Assembly: GCA_963722295.1 (NCBI GenBank)
Contig: CAVRLB010000002.1
Location: 310,001 to 374,000 of the forward strand
Length of the DNA stretch: 64,000 nucleotides
Direction: 5' to 3'
Source: Brooklawnia sp032229645
GTDB taxonomy: Bacteria; Actinomycetota; Actinomycetes; Propionibacteriales; Propionibacteriaceae
The position numbers and the translations under genes were made by a program. Every line of letters begins with the position of its first letter. Positions within the stretch are counted from its first letter, which is position 1. Positions 28,327 through 36,818 of the stretch are shown here, one piece after another. The notes under the pieces were generated by a model that saw nothing but the letters and a program-made list of their open reading frames with translations, searched no databases and was not told where the DNA came from.

Positions 28327-29262
28327 CGGTCGGCGGTCTGAGCCCAGAGCGTAAGAGACTGCCAGTGGATACGCCTGGGCAAGACGCCGGTACTGGCCGT
28401 ACAACGAGTCGACCTCGACCCGCAGTCTGTCGATCAGCGCCCGCCGCTCGGCGATACGGACGTCCATGTCCGACAGCCGCGTCCGGAGCTCGTCAAGACG
28501 GTCCTTGCGCGGTTCCTGCAGTCGGGCCGTCGCTTGCGCGTTGAACACGCCGACCACTCGGTTGTGCTGATCGACCAGCGCGTTGCGCCGGTCGATCAGC
28601 GTGGACTGCTCGCGGATCGCCTGGTTGCGCCTCTCAACCAGTGGCCGCAGCCGGTCCAGAATCGCCATCGCCTGCAGGGTGCGCTGGTAGTCGACGGACT
28701 GCGCGTCGTCGACTTGATGCGTGAACTGGATCATGCCGTGCCGCACCAGCACGGCCTCGTCCTGCACGGTTGTCAAGAAGTACTGCTTGCGGAAGTCCGG
28801 GTCGGCGCGCACGGCGGCGGGTACGCGCTGCCCGGTGGTGAGCATCTCGCCGTCGTTCCAGGTCACGTCCACGATCCACCAGCGTCCCGCGAGCTGCACT
28901 TCGTTCCAGGCGTGGTTCAACTGCGCGGAATGCATCGACCTGACCGCGTACCCGTACTGCCTGGCGAGCTGTTCAAACAGCGCCGCGTAATCCATGCATA
29001 CACCCAACCCGCGCCGCAGGGTCTCCGCAGGAGACTGCAACCCGCCATCTGACGACCGGCCCGCAGCACGCGCATGATCGTACGAGACATGGTCGAGGAT
29101 GTAGTCGTTCACGCCCGACAAGATATCCCAGTCCTGCTGCGATACCGTGCCCGGCCTGCGGGCGGCCGGCACCCGCACGAACGTGAGTGGGCCGACCGGA
29201 ATACGTTTCGCACGGGCCGACCTGCCACCTGCCGCATCGGCCATCGCGCTCCTCGCCGTCAT
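28318..29262 (-). CDS. Transglutaminase-like protein with C-terminal coiled coil
   Basis: About 314 aa from an ATG with AGGGA upstream; the open frame extends further but without similarity. A transglutaminase-type Cys-His-Asp triad is visible: LGVCMDYAALFEQLAR (Cys, near residue 93), LNHAWNEVQL (His) and WWIVDVTWND (Asp). A helical, charged coiled coil (RPLVERRNQAIREQSTL onward) fills residues 205-300. Substrate unknown; it could be a protease or crosslinking enzyme. Its 3' end abuts the IS256 fragment, so the natural C-terminus may be truncated. Confidence 0.6.
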   Translation of the reverse strand: MTARSAMADAAGGRSARAKRIPVGPLTFVRVPAARRPGTVSQQDWDILSGVNDYILDHVSYDHARAAGRSSDGGLQSPAETLRRGLGVCMDYAALFEQLARQYGYAVRSMHSAQLNHAWNEVQLAGRWWIVDVTWNDGEMLTTGQRVPAAVRADPDFRKQYFLTTVQDEAVLVRHGMIQFTHQVDDAQSVDYQRTLQAMAILDRLRPLVERRNQAIREQSTLIDRRNALVDQHNRVVGVFNAQATARLQEPRKDRLDELRTRLSDMDVRIAERRALIDRLRVEVDSLYGQYRRLAQAYPLAVSYALGSDRRPPR

Positions 29263-29571
29263 CACGCATTCCCTGCCCGATTCTACCGACACGGCCCCGC
29301 GCCGCACCATGGGCCGATACGACACCCTGCCAAACCCGGCAGCTGCCCCGTGCGCGTCAACAACGCATGGTCGGCCCCGGCACGGCAGCGCAGCGTCGCA
29401 CGATCCCAGTCGCTCTGCGCATCGAATCCAGTCTCGTGCTCTACCAGCCTGGATTCCCTCCAGGTCCAGCACGCTTCTGGCACATTGAGGGCAAATGACC
29501 TGCTGTCCGCCTTCAAGGCGACAGCCGCCGGGGAGATTTTGCACACCTTCCACTCGGAAAGGAGCGGAATC
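29263..29571. other. Relaxase upstream region, possible oriT zone
   Basis: 309 bp between the divergent transglutaminase and MobF relaxase genes. Open frames are present on both strands, but none is convincing. AAAGGAG before 29572 is the ribosome site for the relaxase. oriT of MobF elements often lies here, yet I could not identify a nic motif. Confidence 0.3.
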
Positions 29572-30180
29572 ATGACGGTGTCTATGCGGCTGATGAACGC
29601 CAGAGACGCCTACAAGTATCTGCTCAAGTCTGTCGCCGCAGGCGACGGGCGCCGCGACCTGTCCACACCGCTGACCCGCTACTACACCGAAGAGGGCTGC
29701 CCGCCCGGCTACTGGCTCGGCACCGGACTTCACGACCTGCACGACCCCGCTGTCGCTGTCGGTGAGCAGGTCTCCGAACTGCAACTGCAACTCCTGATCG
29801 GGCACAGCGCGCACCACGACAGGCGAGTCGCTCGGGAAGGCGTACCCACAGTACCCGTCTGTGCAGGACAGGATCGGCCAGCGCGTCAACGCGCTGCCCG
29901 CACATTTGGAGGAAGGCGACCGTGCCGCCGCTGTGCAGCAGATCGAGCAGGAAGAACACGACAAGCCGACGCGGAAAGCTGTCGCGGGGTTCGACTACAC
30001 GTTCTCAGCGCCGAAGTCGGTCAGCGTGTTGTGGGGTGTCGCCGACGCCGGACGCAGGCGCTGATCGCCGAAGCGCACCACGCCGCCGTGCGTGACGTGC
30101 TGGACTCTCACGGAACGCGAGATCGCCTGCACCCGCACCGGGATGAACAGCCGCGACGGCGCAGTCGCCCACCCCGTTAC
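29572..30180 (+). pseudogene. MobF (TrwC-type) relaxase, N-terminal part, frameshifted
   Basis: Starts MTVSMRLMNARDAYKYLLKS, the usual beginning of actinobacterial MobF relaxases. Family sequence then jumps frame: at about 29815 into a segment containing SVQDRIGQRVNALPA and FDYTFSAPKSVSVLWG; near 30045 into TQALIAEAHHAAVRDVL; then near 30110 into ACTRTGMNSRDGAVAH, where an IS110 interrupts it at about 30170-30190. At least three frameshifts make it inactive. The 3' continuation is at 31640-32310. Confidence 0.85.
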
Positions 30181-30199
30181 CTTTGTGGTGACCCCATGG

Positions 30200-30401
30200 T
30201 GGGGTCACGGTCGCTGGGTTCGGTATGACTCAAAGCCCCTGTCGAAGCAATGATCCGGGGGGTGTTGTCGCCGAGCATGGTGGCGTCGGGTTGACCGCTG
30301 ATAGGGACAGGGCCACCGTTGATGGGTAGGTCTCTTCGTAACGTGGGTGCCGGCGACTGACGCTCGATCAGTGACCGTCCGAACTGGAAGGATGGCCATC
30401 G
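30200..30401 (+). ncRNA. Candidate IS110 bridge RNA region
   Basis: The 5' non-coding end of the IS110 element, about 200 nt before the transposase ATG. In IS110 (not IS1111) elements this end encodes the bridge RNA that selects target and donor DNA. GC-rich segments with local complementarity are present, but I did not fold the region. Inferred from family knowledge and position. Confidence 0.35.
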
Positions 30402-31627
30402 ATGAGTGAAGAAGCCTCGCCCGCGCCCGCGTTCGCGGTCTGGTGCGGGCTGGACGTCGGTAAGCAGGACCACCATGCCTGCGCGCTCGACCCCGGCGGG
30501 AAGCGTCTGTTCGACGCGCCGCTGCCCCAGGACCAGACAACGGCTCGAAGACCTCTTCACCAAGCTCCGGGCCCATGGCCGAGTGTTGGTGATCGTGGAC
30601 CAGCCGAACACGATCGGCGCGTTGCCGATCGCGGTCGCCCGCTCGATGGGCATCGAGGTGGCCTACCTGCCCGGGCTCGCGATGCGCCGGATCGCGGACC
30701 TCCACCCGGGCACCGCGAAGACCGACGCCCGCGACGCCTACGTGATCGCCGACGCCGCCCGCACACTGCCCCACACGCTGCGCCGGGTCGATGCCGGCGA
30801 AGAGGCGCTGGCAGAACTGAAGGTGCTCGTCGGGTTCGACGACGACCTGGCCGGTGAAGCCACCCGACTAGCGAACCGGATCCGTGGCCTGCTCACCCAG
30901 GTCCACCCCGCACTGGAACGCGTCCTCGGACCCAAGTTGGCCACCAAACAGGTCCTCGCCCTGATCAAGACCCATGGTGGACCCCAAGGCATGGCCAAGG
31001 CCGGCAAGACCCGGCTGCTGCGCACCGCCACGAAGGCCAACCCGCGCCGCGCCGACGACCTGGTCGACGCCATCGTCAAAGCCCTGGGCGAACAGACCGT
31101 GACCGTGCCCGGCACCGCTGCAGCCGAGACCGTCCTGCCCAAGCTCGTCACCACCCTCGCGACCGTCCTCGATCAGCGCGCCGAGATCGCCGCCCAAGTC
31201 GAACAGGTCCTCGATGCACACCCTCTTGCCGAGGTCCTGACCTCCATGCCCGGCGTCGGGGTCAGGACCGCAGCCCGCATCCTGCTCGACGTCGGCGACG
31301 GCAGCGCCTTCCCGCACCGCTGGCCACCTCGCCGCCTACGCCGGACTCGCCCCGGTCACCCGACGCTCCGGCACCTCGATCCGCGGCGAGTTCCCCGCCC
31401 GCAGCGGAAACAAACACCTCAAACGAGCCCTGTTCCTCTCCGCATTCGCCGCCCTACGCGCCGACCCCGTCAGCCGCGCCTACTACGACCGAAAGAGAGC
31501 CCAAGGCAAGAAACACAACGCCGCCCTCATCTGCCTCGCCCGCCGCCGCTGCGACGTCCTCCACGCCATGCTCAGAACCGGCAGCCACTACCAGCCCCAG
31601 ACAGCCAAATCAGTCCCTGCTGCTTGA
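30402..31627 (+). pseudogene. IS110 transposase (DEDD), two frameshifts
   Basis: The N-terminus is read at 30402 (FAVWCGLDVGKQDHHACALD, with the first DEDD Asp). It shifts near 30535 to the frame with RLEDLFTKLRAHGRVLVIVD and LHPGTAKTDARDAYVIADAA, then near 31320 to the frame with TAGHLAAYAGLAPVTRRSG and GNKHLKRALFLSAFAALRAD, ending at 31627. The transposase_20 domain with LTSMPGVGVRTAARIL is clear. As sequenced it is non-functional. Confidence 0.8.
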
Positions 31628-31639
31628 CAGGAGACATAG

Positions 31640-32310
31640 GGCCCCCCGGCCACCGGGCTGCGGGTCACCGCGTTCGACCACTGGTACTCCCGCGCTGGAG
31701 ACCCGCACCTGCACACTCACGCGGTCATCTCGAACAAGGTCATGACCGTCCTCGACGGCAAATGGCGCTCCCTGGACTCGCGTCCGATGCACACCGCCGT
31801 GGTCACCCTGTCCGAATACCACCAGGCTGTCCTGGCCGACCGGCTCACCCGCGTCCTCGGGGTCGGCTGGGACACCCGAGACTGAGGCCGGGACCGCAAC
31901 CCCGCCTGTGTCATCGCAGGCGTCCCACCGGAACTGATCACACACTTCTCGTCCCGTGCGGGTGACATCGACGCCGAGACCGCACGCCTGATCGACGCCC
32001 GTGTGCAGCGGCGCGGCAGGCAGCCGTCCAAAACCGCGATCATCCAGACGCGGCAACAAGCAGCCCTCGCCACCCGCCCCGACAAACACGTCCGCTCACT
32101 CGGCGAAGACGCCACCGCCTGGGCGTGTGACCTGACCAGCGAGGGCGACGAGTTGGTACTGCGGGTTGACGACATCCCGCTCAATGTGATCGAACATCTC
32201 GCCGCCTCTGTGCAAGTGGCGGTCGCGGACAAGCGCTCGACTTGGCGGCGCTGGAACCTGTCCGCCGAGGCCTCCCGGCAGACGATGGGCTGGCGGTTCG
32301 CGACCCCGAC
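31640..32310 (+). pseudogene. MobF relaxase, later part with nonsense codon
   Basis: Continues the relaxase after the IS110: TGLRVTAFDHWYSRAG, then HLHTHAVISNKVMTVLDG containing the H-x-H-T-H metal-binding triad. The frame meets a TGA near 31882 (after LGVGWDTRD) and continues with RDRNPACVIAGVPPELI. A segment typical of the region linking relaxase to helicase follows (VADKRSTWRRWNLSAEASR), ending near 32310. The helicase domain is absent. Clearly a pseudogene. Confidence 0.82.
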
Positions 32311-32680
32311 GTGGCAGTCATCAAGTGCACCAGGTGCTACGTGTGGACTGGCCGCACGAAAGGGTCTGGCACATCCGACTGCGCCCGTTTCCTCATCTAC
32401 AAGGACTGGACGCGGACCGGCGTCATCGACCTGAGCAACAAGAAGGTCACGTTCAGCGAACGCGCGAACTATGCGACACCGACGGCGCCTCCAAAGGGCT
32501 GGTGTACCGGGTCTCCCTCGAAAACGACAAGATCGCCTACTTCCCCACCTGCTCGACACGTCCACACTCAGGATCGTCAACAAAGACATCAAATGCAAGC
32601 ACGCGACGAGATCGGCCCATGACCGAGCACCCACCGGGCAGGCTCAAGGCCGATAAGATTGGCACTCGAAAGGTGGCCTC
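32311..32680. other. Unassigned DNA after the relaxase remnant
   Basis: 370 bp with several short open frames on the + strand and no recognisable domain. One frame reads KGLVYRVSLENDKIAYFPTC. It may be a decayed gene. AAAGGTGG just before 32681 serves the next gene. Confidence 0.3.
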
Positions 32681-32977
32681 ATGACAGACGAACGCACCAC
32701 CGCATGGGAGCGGGCCAAAGCGGGCAGCCAAGCCGCGATCATCACCGGACAACTGGCGTGGCAAGCCGCAGCGCCCATCGTTCCACCCGTCGCGCGCCCG
32801 GACGTGTCACTCCCACGCGACGTGGCACCAACCCATCTCCAGCTCCCGTCGATGCAAGACCTCACCCAAGACGCCGCCGACTGGCAAGAGCAACAGATAC
32901 AGGCCGAACGGAAGCGAGACCTCGAACTTGGATACCAGCTACGCGATCCCGACGTGCGCGAAGAACGCGATCGATAG
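32681..32977 (+). CDS. Small conserved-context protein before TraG-like ATPase
   Basis: 98 aa, soluble, charged C-terminus (QEQQIQAERKRDLELGYQL), no known domain. ATG preceded by AAAGGTGG. It ends 9 bp before the GTG of the VirD4/TraG-like gene and is probably co-transcribed with it. Perhaps an accessory mobilisation protein; inferred from position only. Confidence 0.5.
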   Translation: MTDERTTAWERAKAGSQAAIITGQLAWQAAAPIVPPVARPDVSLPRDVAPTHLQLPSMQDLTQDAADWQEQQIQAERKRDLELGYQLRDPDVREERDR

Positions 32978-32986
32978 CGAGGAACC

Positions 32987-34465
32987 GTGTCGTACTGGAG
33001 CTTCGTCAGCAAAGCCATCGACGGTGCCACCAACGCCTCGCTCAGCCTCGGCCAGAGCATCGCGTCAGCAGTCCAGGCACGTCGGGTAGGCCCAAGCAGG
33101 ACCTCGATCAGACGAGGCATCCTGGTCCCTGGGGACGGCCCCCCCACCACGTCTGCGAGCAGCTTCCGCGACTACCGAGAAGTGCTTCTCCCCGAGCAAC
33201 TCGCCCCGCTGCGGCAAGGCATCTTCCCACTCGGGCGGGCGCAACACCCCGGAAAAGACACCCCCGACTTCCCGATCTACCTCGACTGGGCCTACATCGC
33301 CCGGCACATCGCCCTGGTCGGCCCGCCCGGAAGCGGCAAGACCTTCAGCATCCTGGCCCCGTGGATCGTAGCCGCCTGCATTCAGGGACTCACCACCGTC
33401 GCCGTCGATGTCAAAGGAGACCTCCAAGCCGAGATCCATGACGCGCGAGTCCGCATGGGCGTCAGCAAGCCCATCCCCACCGGAGTCTGGGACATTTCCA
33501 ACCCTCGCTCGTCGCGCCCTTGGAGTCCGCTCGCCGAGATCACCAGCCCAGAGCACGCCGCCCAGGTCGCCATGGCCTTCCTGGGCGAAATCGACCCGAT
33601 GGACCACCAGAAGTTCTTCGCCGAACGCGACCACCGATGGCTACGTGGCCTCCTGTGGCTGACCGTCCAGGCGCTCGGGAACAAGGTCCACCCCAGCGTC
33701 GTCTACAAAGCCATCGTCAGCCCGCAGCTCCTGGCCTCGCTGGTCCAGCAGGCCCCGCACGCGGCACACGAAGTCGTCGACCTCGTGCAGCACAGCCCAG
33801 CGGACTACGCCAAGGTCACCGCCGGCCTCGCCAACCGCCTGTCATGGCTAGCCGACCCGGCCCTGGCCACAATGCTGGACGGCCAACACCCCAACGCCTT
33901 TACCCTCGACGACGCCCTCACCAGCGGCGTCCTGCTCATCGTCGGCGCTCGCGAGAGCGGCGGGGAGAGATCCGCCGCCGCAGCGGCGATCCTCCTCAAC
34001 CTACTCCGCCTCAAGTGCCTTGGTCGCTTCGGCCACAACCCGATGCCCGTGTTCTGGATGCTCGACGAAGCCCGCAGCTACGCGCACCGCATCCAACTCG
34101 CACAGATGCTCGACCTCCTAAGAGGCGCTCACTCTCCCGTCTGCATAGGTCTCCAGGACGTCAACCAACTCGGTTCAACCGAACGACAAACCCGGATGCT
34201 CACCAACTGCGACACATTCATCACCCTCGCCGGAGTCTCATCCGACACCGCCCGATACTTCAGTAACCGCCTCGGCACGGTGAAAGCCCCCGCCGCAGCC
34301 ATGGCCTACGACCAATCCGGCGCATGGCGACCCACGATCAGCCACCAAGACCGCCCCCTCCTCGGCGACCGAGAGATCATGTACCCCGCGATCACCGGCC
34401 AATACGGCGGAATCGCCCAACTGCGCTCAGGCAGCCCATATCCATTTCTGTTCTCTCTTAGCTAG
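32987..34465 (+). CDS. VirD4/TraG-like conjugative ATPase
   Basis: 492 aa from GTG. Walker A is VGPPGSGKTFS (near residue 112) and Walker B is MPVFWMLDEARSYAH (near 360). The C-terminal region RMLTNCDTFITLAGVSS is typical of TraG/TraM-recognition ATPases. No strong N-terminal membrane segment is evident, unlike the T4CP at 12744-14759. It follows the relaxase region on the same strand and so is likely the coupling protein of that mobilisation module. Intact even though the relaxase is not. Confidence 0.82.
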   Translation: MSYWSFVSKAIDGATNASLSLGQSIASAVQARRVGPSRTSIRRGILVPGDGPPTTSASSFRDYREVLLPEQLAPLRQGIFPLGRAQHPGKDTPDFPIYLDWAYIARHIALVGPPGSGKTFSILAPWIVAACIQGLTTVAVDVKGDLQAEIHDARVRMGVSKPIPTGVWDISNPRSSRPWSPLAEITSPEHAAQVAMAFLGEIDPMDHQKFFAERDHRWLRGLLWLTVQALGNKVHPSVVYKAIVSPQLLASLVQQAPHAAHEVVDLVQHSPADYAKVTAGLANRLSWLADPALATMLDGQHPNAFTLDDALTSGVLLIVGARESGGERSAAAAAILLNLLRLKCLGRFGHNPMPVFWMLDEARSYAHRIQLAQMLDLLRGAHSPVCIGLQDVNQLGSTERQTRMLTNCDTFITLAGVSSDTARYFSNRLGTVKAPAAAMAYDQSGAWRPTISHQDRPLLGDREIMYPAITGQYGGIAQLRSGSPYPFLFSLS

Positions 34466-34491
34466 ACAACACGAAGGGCACCATGCTAAAG

Positions 34492-35277
34492 CTACGATGC
34501 TAACAGCAGCAAGGTAGCGTCATCCTTTTCGCGCAGGGAGTCATACTCAGCCATCGCCCCAGCAGAAGACTCTCCAATCGCCGATAGCTGCCCTGTGAAA
34601 CGGGAAACGGAGAACCTCATCCTCACTGGATCAGGTTCTCCGAGGGTCCATTCCGAAGTGAAGCACTCTGAGTCGTTGTTACTGTCAGTCCGCTTGAGAT
34701 TCCTGTAGTCGATTATGAAATCCGTCAAATTCGGCTTGCCTTCTGCGATGAACGCTACGCACTTGGTGGCACCCGCGGGGAGGAAGCCCGGCTGGAAAAG
34801 AACCGTCACGACCCTTTCTGATTGAGCGACTTCGATGTCAACGAGCGGGCCATCCAACAGGACGATCTTCTTTCCGTTGGGGTGCTTGATCGTGACCGTG
34901 ATCGGCTGGTTGTTGTCGTAGTCACCTGAGCAAATCTCGTGTTCTAGCTGATACCCATGATTGATGAAATAGAGTTCGACGATGTGCGGGCACCGAATCA
35001 CGTCACTCTCGCGCGGGTCATCTTCTGAGACCAAAGACACTTGCAAACGTGGACCCTTCCCCTCCGCTGCGGAGGTCAGGACAGGCGTGGCATCAACGTT
35101 AATCCCGGCGCGGATCGGTTGAGGTCCAGACCGCCGCGCGGCCTCAAGTTGCAGTCGGCTCGTATCGGCCTGGATGTGACCGCTCCGCTTCTGATACCGG
35201 CCCTGCAAGACAACAGCGACCAATGAACCGACCGCGACGGCGGTCGACACGATCATGTAGATGGTAGAAGCGTCCAT
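34492..35277 (-). CDS. Membrane-anchored protein of unknown function
   Basis: 261 aa. One N-terminal membrane segment (residues 5-25, IYMIVSTAVAVGSLVAVVLQG) and a beta-rich cytosolic body (for example IVELYFINHGYQLEHEIC). No family recognised. It is divergent from the vWA gene across 144 bp, so it may share a control region with the signalling cassette to the right. Confidence 0.45.
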   Translation of the reverse strand: MDASTIYMIVSTAVAVGSLVAVVLQGRYQKRSGHIQADTSRLQLEAARRSGPQPIRAGINVDATPVLTSAAEGKGPRLQVSLVSEDDPRESDVIRCPHIVELYFINHGYQLEHEICSGDYDNNQPITVTIKHPNGKKIVLLDGPLVDIEVAQSERVVTVLFQPGFLPAGATKCVAFIAEGKPNLTDFIIDYRNLKRTDSNNDSECFTSEWTLGEPDPVRMRFSVSRFTGQLSAIGESSAGAMAEYDSLREKDDATLLLLAS

Positions 35278-35421
35278 GCGCGAACTCCACTCCCGACTGT
35301 CCCGCAGGCCCTCCGACGCACGAAACGGTCCACGAGGCGGTCGTGGCGCGCGTCTGTGGCCGACCTTTCACAGTAAACTGCTCGCAGGCGGACTTGCATC
35401 CCAATGGCGAATGGAGAACCC

Positions 35422-36129
35422 ATGCTTGACGACCTAGAGGCTGTTCCTCTCAACACTGACAACCCTGAGCCGCGAGTCGCGTGTGCTGTCCTGGTGGACG
35501 TGTCCGGCTCCATGTCCGGGGAACCGATCGGGGAGCTTAACAAGGGCTACTCGGACTTCCGGCGATTCCTCCGCGACGACGAACTGGCCGCGCGACGCAC
35601 TGAAGTGACTGTCATTGAGTTCGACAGCAGCGCCCGCGTGGCGGTGCCGCTACAGGAGGGGCGGTCTTTGCCTGAGCACACGTTCAGCGCGAGCGGCTCC
35701 ACATCTATGGGGGCGGCGATCAACAAGGCACTAGACATGATCGATGCCCGCAAGCAGGAGTACAAGGCTGAGGGGATCGAGTACTACCGTCCCTGGATCG
35801 TCGTGTTCTCCGACGGCGGCCCCACGGACGGACCGGTGTTCGAAGGCGCCGTCAAGCGGTTGACCGAGGTCACCGCCCGCAAGGGCGCGACAGTGTTCCC
35901 CATCGGCATCGGCGGCGGCGCGGATCTGGCGACCCTCAGCCGTCTGTCAATGCCGCAACGCCCGGCTGTGAGACTCGCTGGCGTCAACTTCAGCGCCTTC
36001 TTCGAGTGGCTGTCCGCTTCCATGGCCGCAGTTGCCAGCAGTCAGACGTCCGGTTCGAGCGACGTCGAACTGGCTGCCATGACCGAACAAGTCCAGCTCT
36101 TGGACATCTCAGGCTGGGCCACCACCTAG
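35422..36129 (+). CDS. TerY-like vWA domain protein
   Basis: About 235 aa vWA protein. The MIDAS metal site is complete: DVSGSMSG (D-x-S-x-S, near residue 22), the Thr of GSTSMGAAIN, and the Asp of FSDGGPTDG. The ATG at 35422 has GGAGAA at the right distance and is preferred over 35404. It lacks the zinc-ribbon TerY-C domain usually fused at the C-terminus; stand-alone zinc ribbons are encoded at 42230-42567 and 44677-45015. First gene of the vWA-vWA-PP2C-kinase-kinase cluster. TerY-like vWA proteins work with PP2C and kinase partners in TerY-P systems. Confidence 0.85.
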   Translation: MLDDLEAVPLNTDNPEPRVACAVLVDVSGSMSGEPIGELNKGYSDFRRFLRDDELAARRTEVTVIEFDSSARVAVPLQEGRSLPEHTFSASGSTSMGAAINKALDMIDARKQEYKAEGIEYYRPWIVVFSDGGPTDGPVFEGAVKRLTEVTARKGATVFPIGIGGGADLATLSRLSMPQRPAVRLAGVNFSAFFEWLSASMAAVASSQTSGSSDVELAAMTEQVQLLDISGWATT

Positions 36130-36206
36130 CTAGCTTGTCGGGAGCGCTCGCGGGTCAACGAAACGCCCTTCGGCAGCGTCTACCGGTATGGAAGGAGATG
36201 CACCGC

Positions 36207-36818
36207 GTGAACAACCCTGGCCCACGGATTTCGTGCGTCCTGGTTGTGTCATGCCCCCAATCGGCGGAGACAGCCAGGGCGCTGACCGCCGCAGGCTCGG
36301 ACTTTCGGCGGTTCCTGGAGTCTGACGAGCTTGCCCACAGGCGCGTCGAGATCGCAGTGATCGAGTTCGGGCAGGAGACCCGCGTGTCCGTGCCACTACA
36401 GGTGGCGAGCGGGCTGGCCGACATCGAGTTCAGCGTCTCCGATGATGCGCCGACCGTTTGGGCAGCGGCCTTGCACGAGGCATTGGGCGCCGTGGAGGCC
36501 CGCAAGCAACTGTATAAAGACGAGGAAGTCGAATATTACCGTCCCTGGACCATCGTGTTGTCCGATGATGTGCCCGCAAGCGGATCGGTGTTCGAGGCGG
36601 CGGTCAATCGCCTGAACGAGGTAATCGCCCGTGACAGCGCAACCGTCTTCCTCGTCGGCATCGGCGAACGCGCGGACTTGATGACTCTCAGTCGGCTCTC
36701 GATGCCGCAACGCCCGGCTGTAAACGTGTCTGCGGTGAACTTCAGTGCCTTCTTCGAGCGGACGGGGCAGTTTGGCTGCCGGATATTGAAGGGTGGGCAG
36801 CGGTGTGAAACGCTCTGA
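36207..36818 (+). CDS. Degenerate vWA paralogue (MIDAS lost)
   Basis: About 203 aa from a GTG with GGAAGGAG upstream. It aligns along its length with the vWA protein at 35422-36129 (shared SRLSMPQRPAV, VNFSAFFE, EYYRPW). The D-x-S-x-S of the metal site is replaced by SCPQSAE, and the Thr loop is changed to DDAPTVWAA. It cannot bind Mg in the usual way and is probably a structural or decoy partner. Its end overlaps the PP2C start by 14 nt. Confidence 0.75.
   Translation: MNNPGPRISCVLVVSCPQSAETARALTAAGSDFRRFLESDELAHRRVEIAVIEFGQETRVSVPLQVASGLADIEFSVSDDAPTVWAAALHEALGAVEARKQLYKDEEVEYYRPWTIVLSDDVPASGSVFEAAVNRLNEVIARDSATVFLVGIGERADLMTLSRLSMPQRPAVNVSAVNFSAFFERTGQFGCRILKGGQRCETL

Larger units (their letters stand above)
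30190..31640 (+). mobile_element. IS110-family element inserted in the relaxase gene
   Basis: About 1.45 kb of IS110-type DNA separates the two relaxase pieces (left piece ending GAVAH; right piece starting TGLRVTAFDHWYSRAG). IS110 elements lack long terminal inverted repeats, so the exact ends are uncertain by 10-20 bp. It carries about 200 bp of non-coding DNA before its transposase. Confidence 0.75.
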
